Positions 44,670 to 54,608 of a stretch of 64,000 nt of DNA are shown piece by piece (positions within the stretch are counted from its first letter, which is position 1; every line of letters starts with the position of its first letter). Under the pieces are notes generated by a model. The model searched no databases. It had not been told where the DNA came from and saw only the letters and a program-made list of their open reading frames with translations. This stretch comes from Moorella mulderi DSM 14980 (GTDB lineage Bacteria; Bacillota; DSM-521; Neomoorellales; Neomoorellaceae), in contig NZ_LTBC01000009.1 in the NCBI RefSeq assembly GCF_001594015.1, positions 22,291-86,290 of the forward strand. The letters are read 5' to 3'. A program made the translations under genes and the position numbers.

Positions 44670-45525
44670 ACTGCCGGTTCCCCCCTTCCCGCAATTTTTC
44701 CCGTACCAGGCTGTAAAAGGTGTTATTCTTTAAACGTATCAGGTACGTAGGTACTCCAGCCCGGGTAACGGTAATGACGTCCCCGTTTTCCAGGTGCCAT
44801 CCCTGCTGGCCGTCAACAGTAAGCATGACTTCCGCTCCCTGGGCGTGAACATGGACCCTGATCTGCTGTTCCCCGGGTACAACCAGGGGCCGGCTGTAAA
44901 GGGTATGGGGACAGATGGGTGTTAAAATCATCACTTGCAGTTCCGGTGATACCAGGGGGCCACCGGCCGACAGGGAATAAGCCGTCGAACCCGTAGGTGA
45001 GGAGACAATGAGGCCGTCGGCCGGGTAAGTATCCAGGTAAGCCGGGCCAATATAAACCTCCAGGCGGAGCATGCGGGAAAAGGCACCCTTGGTAATTACC
45101 ACGTCATTTAAGGCCTGGCAGTTTAGCGCCTGGTCCGGGCGCCTGACAGTACCCTGGAGCATCATCCGCTCTTCCAGGCGGTAATCACCGGCCAGGAGCT
45201 TATCCAGGGCGGGATAAAGTTCAGCCAGTTCAATTTCGGTTAAAAACCCCAGGTGACCCAGGTTGACGCCGAGAATGGGCGTAGCGGTACCGGCAACTAT
45301 CCGCGCCGCCCGCAGGAGGGTGCCATCACCACCTAAAGCTAAGAGGCAATCGGCACCTGCCAGCTCTTTTTCCGGCACGCCTTTTTCCGGGCAACCCAGG
45401 GCGGCAGCTTTGCTGGTGGATACCACTACCCTCACGCCCCGGCCTTCCAGGTAGTCCATGAGTTCCAGGGCTACTTCCCTTACCCTCGGCTTATCCAGGT
45501 TGGCCACCATGCCAATCCGCTGCAA
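44566..45525 (-). CDS. nadK: NAD kinase
   Basis: Enzyme of 319 aa making NADP from NAD and ATP. GGDGT motif in LALGGDGTLLRAARI, LGHLGFLTE, and substrate motif SSPTGSTAYSLSAGGP. The body ends near FYSLVREKLREGG; a further tail of about 38 residues, rich in Q/N/P/G, runs 104 bp into argR out of frame and looks like an acquired extension. TTG start behind GAGGGAG. Confidence 0.93.
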   Translation of the reverse strand: MQRIGMVANLDKPRVREVALELMDYLEGRGVRVVVSTSKAAALGCPEKGVPEKELAGADCLLALGGDGTLLRAARIVAGTATPILGVNLGHLGFLTEIELAELYPALDKLLAGDYRLEERMMLQGTVRRPDQALNCQALNDVVITKGAFSRMLRLEVYIGPAYLDTYPADGLIVSSPTGSTAYSLSAGGPLVSPELQVMILTPICPHTLYSRPLVVPGEQQIRVHVHAQGAEVMLTVDGQQGWHLENGDVITVTRAGVPTYLIRLKNNTFYSLVREKLREGGNRQYDESQAPAVDSGNNSQHPGNYPGTAGPGTAQARP

Positions 45526-45545
45526 TAGTCTCCCTCACTTCAAAT

Positions 45546-46355
45546 CTAACGCACTTCCTGGTGGGCTTCAGCTACTACCTGTTCAATCAGGGGCTGCCAT
45601 TCTCCTGGTGCTAGGCCCTGGCCTTTTAAGCCCAGCCAGAGGAGAAATTCCAGGTTACCCTCCGGGCCGCTGATGGGGGAACAGGTTAAACCATAGATTT
45701 TTAAACCCAACCCGGCTGCCCCGGTCATTACTTCTTTTAAAACCTCCCGGTGCACGGCCGGGTCGCGCACAACTCCCTTTTTACCGACCCGGCCCGGGCC
45801 GGCTTCAAACTGGGGCTTGACCAGGGCAATAATCTCCCCCTCCGGTTTCAGGCAGCGGAGGACGGCCGGGAGGATTTTCGCCAGGGAGATGAAGGCCACA
45901 TCAATAGTAGCCACATCAACCAGCTCTCCCAGGGTATCCCGTTCCAGGTAACGGGCGTTGGTCCTTTCCAGGACAGTTACCCGGGGATCTTGGCGGAGCG
46001 ACCAGGCCAGCTGGCCGTAACCGACATCAACGGCATATACCCTGGCGGCGCCGTGTTTAAGGGCACAGTCAGTAAAGCCACCGGTGGACGCGCCCACATC
46101 CAGGATTATTTTATCGCGTAAATCAATATTAAAAACCTTTAAGGCCTTCTCCAGCTTTAAACCGCCGCGGCTGACGTAAGGCAGGGGCTGGCCGGTGAGG
46201 CGTATCTCCGCATCAACCGGGACCCCCTCCCCGGGCTTGTCTACCAGGACATTGTTGACCAGCACCTCGCCAGCCATAATGGCCGCCCGTGCCTGCTGGC
46301 GGCTGGCAAACAGTCCCCGCTGCACCAGCAGGAGGTCCAGTCGTTGTCTAGCCAC
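45546..46355 (-). CDS. tlyA: TlyA family rRNA 2'-O-methyltransferase
   Basis: Protein of 269 aa with N-terminal S4 RNA-binding domain ([20 protein letters not shown]) and a FtsJ-like methyltransferase with SAM site [13 protein letters not shown] and catalytic lysine in LVKPQFEAG. Methylates ribosomal RNA cytidines in characterised members. GTG start overlaps dxs end by 8 bp. Equivalent to Bacillus yqxC, in the same place. Confidence 0.92.
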   Translation of the reverse strand: MARQRLDLLLVQRGLFASRQQARAAIMAGEVLVNNVLVDKPGEGVPVDAEIRLTGQPLPYVSRGGLKLEKALKVFNIDLRDKIILDVGASTGGFTDCALKHGAARVYAVDVGYGQLAWSLRQDPRVTVLERTNARYLERDTLGELVDVATIDVAFISLAKILPAVLRCLKPEGEIIALVKPQFEAGPGRVGKKGVVRDPAVHREVLKEVMTGAAGLGLKIYGLTCSPISGPEGNLEFLLWLGLKGQGLAPGEWQPLIEQVVAEAHQEVR

Positions 46356-48270
46356 CGGAAATCTCCCTGGTACCCAATTTATGCCTGGTAAGCACCGGCT
46401 CTTCCTCCAGCACCTGCTGGACGGCCTTGATGATCCCCGCCGGCGTCAAACCTAAGTGTTCCCGTAAAACTGCCGGTTTACCCTGGGGGACAAACTCGTC
46501 CTTAATCCCCAGGCATTGCACCCGCGTCCTCTCCCTGCCGTTGGCAGCCAGCAATTCCAGGACGGCACTACCAAAACCGCCGGCCAGGACGTGTTCCTCA
46601 ACCATCACCAGGCGGCCGGTCTTAGCGGCCCAGGTGAGAATTAGCTCCGCGTCCAGGGGTTTAACAAAGCGCGGGTTGATGACTGCCGCTTCAATACCCC
46701 GGGCGGCCAGTTCTCCAGCGGCGGCCAGGGCGGCGTAAACCAGGGGACCCAGGGCCAGGATGGCTACATCCCTGCCCGGGCGCAGGACCTCCCCTTTGCC
46801 GATAGGCAGGGGCTGGGCCGCACCAGTTAACGGTACACCCACGCCGGCACCCCGGGGGTAACGTAAGGCTGCTGGCCCGTGGTGCTGGATGGCTGTAACC
46901 AGCATGTGCCGCAGTTCCTGCTCGTCTTTGGGAGCCATGATTACCATCCGGGGTATACTACGCAGCAGGGCCAGGTCAAAGAGGCCCTGGTGGGTTTCCC
47001 CATCTTCACCTACCAGCCCGGCCCGGTCAATGGCCAGGACTACCGGTAGTTCCATTAAGGCAATATCATGGATGACCTGGTCAACGGCCCGCTGCAAAAA
47101 GGTGGAGTAAATGGCCACTACCGGTTTTAATCCCGCTGCCGCAAGGCCGGCGGCCATGGTCAGGGCATGCTGCTCGGCAATGCCGACATCAAAAAAGCGT
47201 TTTGGGAATCGCCGGGCAAAGGGAATGAGGCCGGTACCCTCGGGCATAGCCGCCGTTATGGCCACCAGGCGGTTGTTTTTTTCCCCCTGGCGTACCAGTT
47301 CGGCGCCAAAAACGGAGGTATAAGTCGGCGGTCCCCCCGCAGTTAAAGGTTCACCTGTATCCGGGTCAAAGGGGCCAACGCCGTGGAAGCGGCCGGGATG
47401 GGTTTCAGCTGGCCGGTAACCTTTGCCTTTGGTTGTAATTACATGAACCAGGACCGGCCCGCGGGTAGCACGGGCGCGTTGCAGCACTTCTTTGAGCCGG
47501 GCAATGTTGTGGCCTTCAATGGGGCCCAGGTAGGTGAAGCCCAGTTCCTCAAAAAGCATTCCTGGGACAACCAGGTATTTAAAGCTATCCTTCATCCGGT
47601 CAATTATCTTTAAAACCCGTGGCCCCACATGGGGCAGGCGGTTGAGGAGATTTTCCAGTTCTTCCTTACCCCGGGAGTACATGGGATCCGTCCGCAGGCG
47701 GGAAAGGTAGGCCGCCATACCCCCTACCGGGCTGGAGATGGACATTTCATTATCATTGAGCACCACAATCAGGCTGGCCTTCAGGTGACCGGCATGATTC
47801 ATGGCCTCAAAGGCCATGCCACCCGTCAGGGCACCATCGCCAATTACCGCCACAACCTGGTAATCCTCACCCTTTAAATCCCGGGCCAGGGCCATACCTA
47901 AGGCGGCCGAAATAGAGGTGCTGCTATGACCGGTATCAAAAGTATCATAGGGGCTTTCGGCTCGCTTGGGAAAGCCGCTCAAGCCCCCGAACTGGCGCAA
48001 AGTGCTAAACTGGGAGCGCCGGCCGGTGAGCATCTTGTGCACATAGCACTGGTGGCCCACGTCCCAGATGATTTTATCCCGGGGTAAATCAAAAACACTG
48101 TGGAGGGCCAGGGTCAATTCCACTACCCCCAGGTTGGGAGCCAGGTGACCGCCAGTGCGGGACACCGTCCGGACCAGTTCCCGGCGTATATCCGTGGCCA
48201 GTAACTCGAGTTCCTGGTTATTCAGCTTTTTCACATCAGCCGGTTCCTTGATTTTATCCAGCAGGTTCAT
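46348..48270 (-). CDS. dxs: 1-deoxy-D-xylulose-5-phosphate synthase
   Basis: Thiamine-diphosphate enzyme of 640 aa, first step of the MEP isoprenoid pathway: pyruvate plus glyceraldehyde 3-phosphate to [16 protein letters not shown], ThDP motif [15 protein letters not shown], and the transketolase-like pyrimidine domain with [18 protein letters not shown] are complete. Start overlaps oapA stop by 4 bp (ATGA), so it is translated from the OLE/oapA transcript. Confidence 0.97.
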   Translation of the reverse strand: MNLLDKIKEPADVKKLNNQELELLATDIRRELVRTVSRTGGHLAPNLGVVELTLALHSVFDLPRDKIIWDVGHQCYVHKMLTGRRSQFSTLRQFGGLSGFPKRAESPYDTFDTGHSSTSISAALGMALARDLKGEDYQVVAVIGDGALTGGMAFEAMNHAGHLKASLIVVLNDNEMSISSPVGGMAAYLSRLRTDPMYSRGKEELENLLNRLPHVGPRVLKIIDRMKDSFKYLVVPGMLFEELGFTYLGPIEGHNIARLKEVLQRARATRGPVLVHVITTKGKGYRPAETHPGRFHGVGPFDPDTGEPLTAGGPPTYTSVFGAELVRQGEKNNRLVAITAAMPEGTGLIPFARRFPKRFFDVGIAEQHALTMAAGLAAAGLKPVVAIYSTFLQRAVDQVIHDIALMELPVVLAIDRAGLVGEDGETHQGLFDLALLRSIPRMVIMAPKDEQELRHMLVTAIQHHGPAALRYPRGAGVGVPLTGAAQPLPIGKGEVLRPGRDVAILALGPLVYAALAAAGELAARGIEAAVINPRFVKPLDAELILTWAAKTGRLVMVEEHVLAGGFGSAVLELLAANGRERTRVQCLGIKDEFVPQGKPAVLREHLGLTPAGIIKAVQQVLEEEPVLTRHKLGTREISGG

Positions 48271-48854
48271 GGCCGCCGTCCTTTCTGGGGTGCATGGTTA
48301 AAGGGGCGCCACCCGGTTAGTCTTTCCACACCGTACAACACCCGTCCCACAAAAAAAATTATGTCACTGGCCTGGTGCAAGGCAAATCCCTTGCCCAGGG
48401 CTTTGCCTCCTACAGTCACAGCCGAGATAACGGCCGTCATAAGGGTACTGACCAGCAGGTCTTCCGCCCCATGCTGGCCTACCAGGCGTAAGATAATTAC
48501 CGCCCCGACTGCACCGCTCAAGGTACTGCAGACGTCCCCTACCACGTCGGTGGAAAAGCTGGCCACCCGTTCAGCGTTGCGCAGTAAACCCAGGGCCTGG
48601 CGGGCACCGGGGATCTTTTTGGCCGCCCGGGCGTGCAGGGGCGCCTCACTGGCCGCTGCCGTGGCTACGCCAACTATATCAAAGGCAATACCGGCCAGGA
48701 TAATTAACATCAACAGGGTAAAGGATAAAATTATGGAAGTTATTCTACCCAGAAACACCTGGGAACCATAGCCTATGGCCAGGGCTATAAAAAAAGTCCC
48801 CCCGCCCATGGTCAGGGCATTTTTCCAGGAGGAACGACCTTGTAATCTGGTCAA
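48267..48854 (-). CDS. oapA: OLE-associated membrane protein OapA
   Basis: Integral membrane protein of 195 aa with about four helices. Between helices lies a basic conserved-looking stretch with [23 protein letters not shown] and DVVGD (a DxxxD pattern). I assign it to OapA because it lies between the OLE-like RNA and dxs, where OapA is encoded in Bacillus halodurans and relatives; OapA is known to bind OLE RNA and carry it to the membrane. TTG start at 48854, AGGAGG 11 bases upstream. Without the context it would be called a hypothetical membrane protein. Confidence 0.8.
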   Translation of the reverse strand: MTRLQGRSSWKNALTMGGGTFFIALAIGYGSQVFLGRITSIILSFTLLMLIILAGIAFDIVGVATAAASEAPLHARAAKKIPGARQALGLLRNAERVASFSTDVVGDVCSTLSGAVGAVIILRLVGQHGAEDLLVSTLMTAVISAVTVGGKALGKGFALHQASDIIFFVGRVLYGVERLTGWRPFNHAPQKGRRP

Positions 48855-48889
48855 AATGTTTCCGGCCTCCTACTTCATAATTAGGTGGG

Positions 48890-49519
48890 TGGCAGCTGGC
48901 CGGATAAATGTTATGGCTTAGGTCCAGTAGGTTTTCCCGGCACCCTACCACGCGTCGCCGCTGTGGCGGTTTCCCTTTAAAGGGTGCCCTGCGCCGTCGC
49001 CGGAGGCAGGACTGGATTACCACTTAGCACATACTTTAATCCCCGGCCAGCCTTACCGGTGGTAAACAGTCTAGGAGTTTTCCTCGACAAGCCCGGCCAT
49101 CTTCTAGCCTCTTTTGCAGTAGTGGTTTCCGCTATGGTCAACAGGTCTTCGGCGAAGACCTTGACAGGTGCTTCCCACCCGCATCCACCACTACCGCTCA
49201 AGGCAGGCTACGCTGCAGCCAGCACCCTTCGTACCGACTGCAGGTTTCTACCCCAGGCCATAGTATTTGCTCCTGCCGCAGGAACTTTCCCACGCACCTG
49301 GGTCTCCACGGAGGGAGGGTCCACGCCTACATGCCATTGTAGATCGCCCCCCCTCCTTAACTCCCAGTACCAACCCCCGACTGGGCGTCGGCAGCCAGCA
49401 CCAGGAACTTCATCGGTGTGCCCTTGACGGATTTTTAGGCCCGTCTTCAAAGATGGTGGTCTTGACTAGAATACTGCGCCACCCACCAATATAGAGTAGG
49501 CAAAATTTTTTAGTTGGCA
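48890..49519 (-). ncRNA. ole: OLE RNA (large structured noncoding RNA)
   Basis: An 812-bp stretch between ispA and oapA lacks a credible gene yet has a promoter and many hairpins: GTCAA(c)AGGTCTTC/GAAGACCTTGAC (49137-49165), GTAGTGG/CCACTAC (49119-49125 with 49187-49193), TCCTG/CAGGA (49271-49283). Size (about 630 nt from the predicted start) and position (after ispA, before oapA and dxs) match the OLE RNA of extremophilic Firmicutes, which works at the membrane with OapA in stress and magnesium adaptation. Ends are approximate. Assigned by context and structure, not by alignment. Confidence 0.8.
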
Positions 49520-49525
49520 GGATGT

Positions 49526-49554
49526 ATTATAAGGTATTTGTCTTTAAACGGCAA
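49526..49554 (-). promoter_or_regulatory. Predicted OLE RNA promoter
   Basis: Minus strand TTGCCG (49554-49549), 17-bp spacer, TATAAT (49531-49526); start predicted near 49519. Confidence 0.6.
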
Positions 49555-49595
49555 GCACCACAGTCAGAAGCCCCTGGTAGCCTTAAGCCGTCTAT

Positions 49596-49618
49596 GGTGC
49601 TGGCCGGCAGCCAGCACC
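49596..49618. other. Strong hairpin after ispA
   Basis: GGTGCTGGC (49596-49604) and GCCAGCACC (49610-49618) form a 9-bp stem 50 bp past the ispA stop. No T-run, so it may be an RNA-stability element or part of a longer OLE precursor rather than a terminator. Confidence 0.5.
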
Positions 49619-49666
49619 GGTATGCCTTTTCCCCCTGCCCCGGACACCTTTATGCTCAGCGTATGA

Positions 49667-50560
49667 CTATCCTTGCCGGTTGAGAACGTAACCGGCAAGG
49701 AGGAATAAAGGTTCGGCAGCCGGGCCCAGGGACAGGGCTAAACTTTGCGCCTCGGCACAGAGTTCCCTGGCTATCTCCCGGGCCTTTTTTAGACCTAAGC
49801 AGGCCGGGTAGGTTGCCTTGCCCCGGGCCACATCCATCCCGCCTTTTTTACCCATGCGGGTAAAATCGCCCTCAATATCGAGAATGTCGTCGGTTATCTG
49901 GAAAGCCAGCCCCAGGTTTTCGCCATAGCGCGTAAGTACTGCCAATTGCTCCTCCCCGGCCCCGCTTAAAATGCCGCCCAGGCGCAGGCAGGCGCGGATG
50001 AGGCTGCCGGTCTTGTGGGTGTGGATGTAATTAACTATTTCCAGGGTCGCCGGCTGGCCCTCGGCCTCCATGTCCACCACCTGGCCGCCAATCATCCCCT
50101 GGCTGCCGGCGGCGGTAGCCAGTTCGCCGATGGCCTGGAGAACTTTCGCCGGCGGGATGCCGGCCGGCACCTGGCTCAAAACGGCAAAGGCTTGCGTGAG
50201 GAGGGCATCCCCGGCCAGCAGGGCGATGGCCTCACCGAAAACTTTATGACAGGTGGGCCGGCCGCGGCGATAGTCATCATTATCCATAGCCGGCAGGTCA
50301 TCGTGGATGAGAGAATAGGTATGGATGAGCTCCACCGCGCAGGCGGCCGGCAGGAGGGGTTCCGGGGGGCTGCCTGCAGACTCACCCGCCGCCAGGACCA
50401 GGATAGGCCTTAACCTCTTACCTCCTGCAAAAAGGCTGTAGCGCATGGCCTGGTGAATGGCCGGGGGATAACTCTCCGCCGGCGGCAGGCTCTTTTCTAA
50501 GGCTTCCTGGACCAGTTGCCGGCGGGAGGCCAGGTAACTTTCAAGCTCCGTAACCCTCAC
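49667..50560 (-). CDS. ispA: Polyprenyl (farnesyl/geranylgeranyl) diphosphate synthase
   Basis: Enzyme of 297 aa condensing isopentenyl diphosphate with allylic diphosphates. First aspartate-rich motif DDLPAMDNDDYRRGRPTCHK, second DDILD in AFQITDDILDIEGDF. Two residues in the first motif's insertion (DDxxxxD) mark the bacterial short-chain type. GTG start; overlaps xseB by 20 bp. Confidence 0.95.
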   Translation of the reverse strand: MRVTELESYLASRRQLVQEALEKSLPPAESYPPAIHQAMRYSLFAGGKRLRPILVLAAGESAGSPPEPLLPAACAVELIHTYSLIHDDLPAMDNDDYRRGRPTCHKVFGEAIALLAGDALLTQAFAVLSQVPAGIPPAKVLQAIGELATAAGSQGMIGGQVVDMEAEGQPATLEIVNYIHTHKTGSLIRACLRLGGILSGAGEEQLAVLTRYGENLGLAFQITDDILDIEGDFTRMGKKGGMDVARGKATYPACLGLKKAREIARELCAEAQSLALSLGPAAEPLFLLAGYVLNRQG

Positions 50561-50792
50561 CCCCGGGTAGAGAGATTTCTTTCAGTACTACTTCGCCTTC
50601 ATGGACCAGGAGTGCCTGGAGTTTGCCCTCGACTTCCTGGAGGCGCTGCCGGCACAGGCGCACCAGCCTGATCCCTTCCTGGTAATAGGCCAGGGAATCT
50701 TCCAGGGTCAGGCCTTCTCCTTCCAGGGCCCGGACGATACCCTCAAGTTTCTGCAAGGCTTCTTCAAATTTTAGCTGTTCGCCTTCAGGCAT
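50541..50792 (-). CDS. xseB: Exodeoxyribonuclease VII small subunit
   Basis: Protein of 83 aa, helical hairpin FEEALQKLEGIVRALEGEGLT family pattern LEDSLAYYQEGIRLVRLC. Binds XseA to form the single-strand exonuclease. ATG follows AGGAGG. Confidence 0.93.
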   Translation of the reverse strand: MPEGEQLKFEEALQKLEGIVRALEGEGLTLEDSLAYYQEGIRLVRLCRQRLQEVEGKLQALLVHEGEVVLKEISLPGGEGYGA

Positions 50793-50863
50793 GCTCTGGT
50801 TCCTCCTAAAGTGCCGTTATTTGCCTGGCTTTTACCACTATTTACATATCCGCTAGAGATACC

Positions 50864-52075
50864 TTAGCCACCGTCCACATCATCCACCTGGCACTGGAGG
50901 CGGCCCTGGCTTAAGACTACTTCCACCTTTTCCCCGGGAGCCACCTCCAGGCTGTGCCGGATGGGGGGGCCCCCGCCGGGACGCCGGCAGACGGCATAGC
51001 CGCGGCTCAAGATGGCCAGAGGGCTGGCGGCCTCCAGGCGGGCCGTTAACAACTGCAAGGCCTGTTCCCTGGCCCCGTAATGGCGCTGCCAGGAAGCCAG
51101 CAGGCGCTGCTCTAGCCCGTCCAGGTATTGCTGGCGATAATACAGTTCCTGCTGGGGCTGGGCCATGCCCCGGCTTTTAACCAGGCGTTCGAGCCTGGCC
51201 CGCGCCATCTGCAGGCGGTGCTCCACCCCCCGCCGGGCACGGGCAGCCAGTATATCCAGGCGCTCTTCCAGTTCGGTCTTTACCGGGACGGCCAGTTCGG
51301 CGGCAGCCGAAGGCGTTGGTGCCCGCCGGTCAGCCACCCTGTCGGCCAGGGTGAGGTCCGTCTCGTGCCCAACGGCAGCAATAACCGGTACCGGGCAAGC
51401 ATAGATGGCCCGGGCGACGACTTCGGTATTGAAAGCACTCAAGTCCTCGGCTGAGCCGCCGCCGCGGCCGATGATAATCACGTCGACCCCGCCCAGTTTG
51501 CCCAGGAGTTCCAGGGCCCGGGCCAGTTCCAAGGGGGCAGTGTCACCCTGGACGGTAGCCGGGGCCAGTACCAGGTCAATACCGGGAAAGCGCCGCCGGC
51601 TGACGGTAACCATATCCCGCAGGGCGGCACCGCTGGGTGAGGTCACCAGGCCCACCCGGCGCGGTAGGAGGGGCAGGGGCCGTTTACGCTCGGCGGCAAA
51701 AAGACCTTCCCGTTCCAGGCGGGCCGCCAGCTCCTGGAGGGCGAGGCTGGCCATCCCCATTCCGGCCGGGAAGATTTCAGCTACATAAAGCTGGTAAACG
51801 CCGTCCCGGGGATAAATGGCTACCTGGCCCCTGGCTATTATCTCCAGGCCGTCCTGGAGGCGAAAGCTCAGGTTCCGGCTACGGCCCTGGAACATTACGC
51901 AGCGCAAAGCAGCCACCTGGTCCTTCAGGGTAAAATAGAGGTGCCCCGACACCGGCCGGCGTAAGTTAGAGATCTCCCCCTTGACCCAGACGTTGGCCAG
52001 GCGGCCGTCATTACCTATCAGGCGCTGCAAATAGGCGGTGAGTTCCCTCACCGCCAGGACCCGCTGCCCGGACAC
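50864..52075 (-). CDS. xseA: Exodeoxyribonuclease VII large subunit
   Basis: Catalytic subunit of 403 aa: OB-fold N-terminus (NVWVKGEISNLRRPVSGHLY), metal-dependent nuclease domain with IIIGRGGGSAEDLSAFN and AVGHETDLTLADRVADRRA, then a long coiled coil. GTG start shares one base with the folD stop (TAGTG). Confidence 0.95.
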   Translation of the reverse strand: MSGQRVLAVRELTAYLQRLIGNDGRLANVWVKGEISNLRRPVSGHLYFTLKDQVAALRCVMFQGRSRNLSFRLQDGLEIIARGQVAIYPRDGVYQLYVAEIFPAGMGMASLALQELAARLEREGLFAAERKRPLPLLPRRVGLVTSPSGAALRDMVTVSRRRFPGIDLVLAPATVQGDTAPLELARALELLGKLGGVDVIIIGRGGGSAEDLSAFNTEVVARAIYACPVPVIAAVGHETDLTLADRVADRRAPTPSAAAELAVPVKTELEERLDILAARARRGVEHRLQMARARLERLVKSRGMAQPQQELYYRQQYLDGLEQRLLASWQRHYGAREQALQLLTARLEAASPLAILSRGYAVCRRPGGGPPIRHSLEVAPGEKVEVVLSQGRLQCQVDDVDGG

Positions 52076-52917
52076 TAGCGCCGGGCCGCCTCGACTGTAT
52101 TTTTCAGCAGCATGGCAATGGTCATGGGACCAACTCCCCCGGGCACCGGGGTAATCCAGCTGGCTTTTTGGGCGGCACTCTCAAAGTGGACATCCCCCAC
52201 CAGCTTTTTTTCGCCCACGCGGTTGATGCCCACATCGATGACTACCGCACCTTCCTTGATCATATCGCCGGTGATCATCTCCGGCTTGCCTACGGCAGCC
52301 ACCAGGATGTCGGCCTGGCGGCACTCTTCAGCTAGATTTTTGGTGCGGGAGTGGCAGATGGTTACCGTGGCATGGCGGGCTAAAAGCATCATGGCCATGG
52401 GTTTGCCGACGATATTGCTGCGGCCAACGACAACTGCCTTTTTACCTTTGGGATCAATCCCGGTCTTGTCCATGAGGACCATGCAGCCATGGGGCGTACA
52501 GGGGTAAAAGCACTTATCACCAATGACCAGGTTGCCGACATTAGCCGGGCTGAAACCGTCGACATCCTTTTCCAGGGTAATGGTGTCGATGACAGTTTTT
52601 TCGTCGATATGACCGGGCAGGGGAAGCTGTACCAGGATGCCGTGAATCTGGGGATCGTTATTGAGCTGTTTGATTAAGTCCAGGAGTTGGGCCTGGGTGG
52701 TTTCCGCCGGCAGGCGGTGGACTACCGAGTAGATGCCGACTTCTTCGCAGGCGCGGTGTTTGTTGCGCACATATACCTGGGAAGCCGGGTCGTCGCCGAC
52801 CAGGACGACGGCCAAACCGGGAGTAATCCCCTGCTCTTTCAACCTGGCTACTTCCTGCTTGACTTCTTCCCGTACTTCGGCGGCAATCTGCTTGCCGTCC
52901 AGGATTTGGGCTGGCAT
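52075..52917 (-). CDS. folD: Methylenetetrahydrofolate dehydrogenase/cyclohydrolase
   Basis: Bifunctional enzyme of 280 aa, part of the methyl branch of one-carbon metabolism (Wood-Ljungdahl in acetogens). Lysine motif [23 protein letters not shown], and the C-terminal Rossmann [16 protein letters not shown] and [14 protein letters not shown] at 52917 has AAGGAGG 9 bases upstream. Confidence 0.96.
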   Translation of the reverse strand: MPAQILDGKQIAAEVREEVKQEVARLKEQGITPGLAVVLVGDDPASQVYVRNKHRACEEVGIYSVVHRLPAETTQAQLLDLIKQLNNDPQIHGILVQLPLPGHIDEKTVIDTITLEKDVDGFSPANVGNLVIGDKCFYPCTPHGCMVLMDKTGIDPKGKKAVVVGRSNIVGKPMAMMLLARHATVTICHSRTKNLAEECRQADILVAAVGKPEMITGDMIKEGAVVIDVGINRVGEKKLVGDVHFESAAQKASWITPVPGGVGPMTIAMLLKNTVEAARR

Positions 52918-52944
52918 GGCATTAGACCTCCTTAAAATACTCAC

Positions 52945-53216
52945 TCGCAGGCTGGCATTGTCTCGCTCGCTCCCTGGCCCTTGTGGAGCGGCCTACGGCT
53001 CAGCCTCTAGCTCGGGCGGGGTCCCGGCCTATTCGGCATCCTTGCCTCAGAGGCCGGCCTCGGACATCCTGTCCTCGGCCCCGCTTATCATCCCTCGGCT
53101 TCGCCTGGGCCGCTTCGCCACTCGGTAAAAGCTCGCTCGCTTCCGACAAATGCCAGCCCGGCATTTTTATGCCCTCTGGTGGCGGCTCGCCACCATGGGT
53201 GACTCCTCCGAAAAAC
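52945..53216. repeat. GC-rich intergenic repeat-like element
   Basis: A 299-bp gap between nfnB and folD holds no gene. It has patchy inverted symmetry: GCTCGCTCGCT blocks near both ends (around 52965 and 53135), many GGCC/CGGC words, GGCAT/ATGCC hairpins, and a perfect TGGTGGCG-GCT-CGCCACCA stem (53177-53195) just past nfnB that may stop its transcript. Words such as CTACGGCTCAGCCTC recall the sequence at 5905-5935. Looks like an interspersed genomic repeat. Confidence 0.45.
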
Positions 53217-54608
53217 TCATTTCTCCCGCAAATACTTGTCGATGGCCCGGGCGGCGGCTTTGCCGGCTCCCATGGCGAGGATGACGGTTGCCGCGCCGGT
53301 GACGATGTCGCCGCCAGCAAAGACGCCCTTCCGGGAGGTGGCGCCGGTAGCCTCATCAGCGGCGATGGTACCTTTGCGGGTGAGTTCCAGGCCCGGAGTG
53401 GTCCTTAAGACCAGGGGGTTGGGGCCCTGGCCGATGGCCATGACCACTGTATCTACTTCCATATCATACTCGGAACCAGGGATGGGCACTGGCCGCCGGC
53501 GACCGGATGCGTCAGGCTCGCCCAGTTCAAAGCGCTGGCAGGTCATACCCGTCACCACACCCCGGTCGTCCCCATAGATTTTCACCGGGCTGGTGAGGAG
53601 GTGGAACTGGACCCCTTCCTCTTCAGCGTGCTCTACTTCTTCCTTGCGGGCCGGCATTTCGGCTGCCGAACGGCGGTAAACTATATAGGATTCTTCTGCT
53701 CCCAGACGCAGGGCGGTACGGGCCGCATCCATGGCCACATTGCCGGCGCCGATAACAGCCACCCGCCTGCCCACCTTGATGGGGGTGGCATAGTGGGGGA
53801 AGAGGTAGGCCTTCATCAGGTTGGTCCGGGTGAGGAATTCGTTGGCCGAGTAGACGCCCAGGAGGTTTTCCCCGGGTATCCCCATGAAGTGGGGCAGCCC
53901 GGCCCCCGTACCGATAAAGACGGCATCGTAGCCGCTGGCGAGGAGCTCATCCACAGTGGTAACCTTGCCGACCACGGCATTGGTCCGGATCTCTACCCCC
54001 AGCTGACGGATGGAGTCGATCTCCTGCTGGACGATCTTTTTCGGCAGGCGGAATTCAGGGATACCGTACATCAGTACGCCCCCGGGCACATGGAGGGCTT
54101 CAAAGACCGTCACCTGGTGTCCCATCCGGGCCAGGTCAGCCGCAGCTGTCAAGCCGGCAGGACCGGAACCTATTACTGCCACCTTAAAACCAGTAGCCGG
54201 TGCCTTGCTCACTACAGCCGCCTCGCCTTTAGCCATCTGGTAATCAGCGACAAAGCGTTCCAGGCGGCCGATGGCTACCGGCTCATGCTTCTTGCCCACG
54301 GTACAGTATTTTTCACACTGGTTTTCCTGGGGGCAAACCCGCCCGCAAATGGCCGGTAGGTTGTTCTTTTCTTTTATTTTAGCAATGGCTCCGTCAAAAT
54401 CTTTCTCCTTTATCAGGCTGATAAAGGCCGGGATGTCCACCTCTACCGGGCAACCCTGGCGGCAGGGAGCCTTTTTACACTGGAGGCAGCGCTCAGCTTC
54501 GGCCAGTGCCATCTCTTCGGTATAGCCCAGGGCTACTTCATTGAAGTTGCGGATACGCTCTTTCGGATTCTGGGAAGGCATGGGAGTTTTCTGGGGAATT
54601 AATGGCAC
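53217..54608 (-). CDS. nfnB: Electron-bifurcating transhydrogenase subunit NfnB
   Basis: Protein of 463 aa, homologous to glutamate synthase beta subunit. N-terminal iron-sulfur ligands CLQCKKAPCRQGC and CGRVCPQENQCEKYC, FAD site VIGSGPAGLTAAADLA, NADPH site VIGAGNVAMDAARTAL. With NfnA it couples NADPH, NADH and ferredoxin by flavin bifurcation, known from Moorella. GTG at 54608 preferred: GGGAGG stands 9 bases before; overlaps nfnA end by 10 bp. Confidence 0.93.
   Translation of the reverse strand: MPLIPQKTPMPSQNPKERIRNFNEVALGYTEEMALAEAERCLQCKKAPCRQGCPVEVDIPAFISLIKEKDFDGAIAKIKEKNNLPAICGRVCPQENQCEKYCTVGKKHEPVAIGRLERFVADYQMAKGEAAVVSKAPATGFKVAVIGSGPAGLTAAADLARMGHQVTVFEALHVPGGVLMYGIPEFRLPKKIVQQEIDSIRQLGVEIRTNAVVGKVTTVDELLASGYDAVFIGTGAGLPHFMGIPGENLLGVYSANEFLTRTNLMKAYLFPHYATPIKVGRRVAVIGAGNVAMDAARTALRLGAEESYIVYRRSAAEMPARKEEVEHAEEEGVQFHLLTSPVKIYGDDRGVVTGMTCQRFELGEPDASGRRRPVPIPGSEYDMEVDTVVMAIGQGPNPLVLRTTPGLELTRKGTIAADEATGATSRKGVFAGGDIVTGAATVILAMGAGKAAARAIDKYLREK

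Noticed and set aside
48984..49450. Open frames on both strands inside the OLE region (147, 80 and 75 aa)
   Set aside because: No ribosome sites, low-complexity proline/cysteine-rich translations, no family pattern; better explained as a structured RNA.
49215..49618. CRISPR array from three repeated 12-mers
   Set aside because: Repeats far too short and spacing irregular (176 and 216 bp).
53601..54359. 252-aa plus-strand frame inside nfnB
   Set aside because: Shadow frame; nfnB has all cofactor motifs on the other strand.
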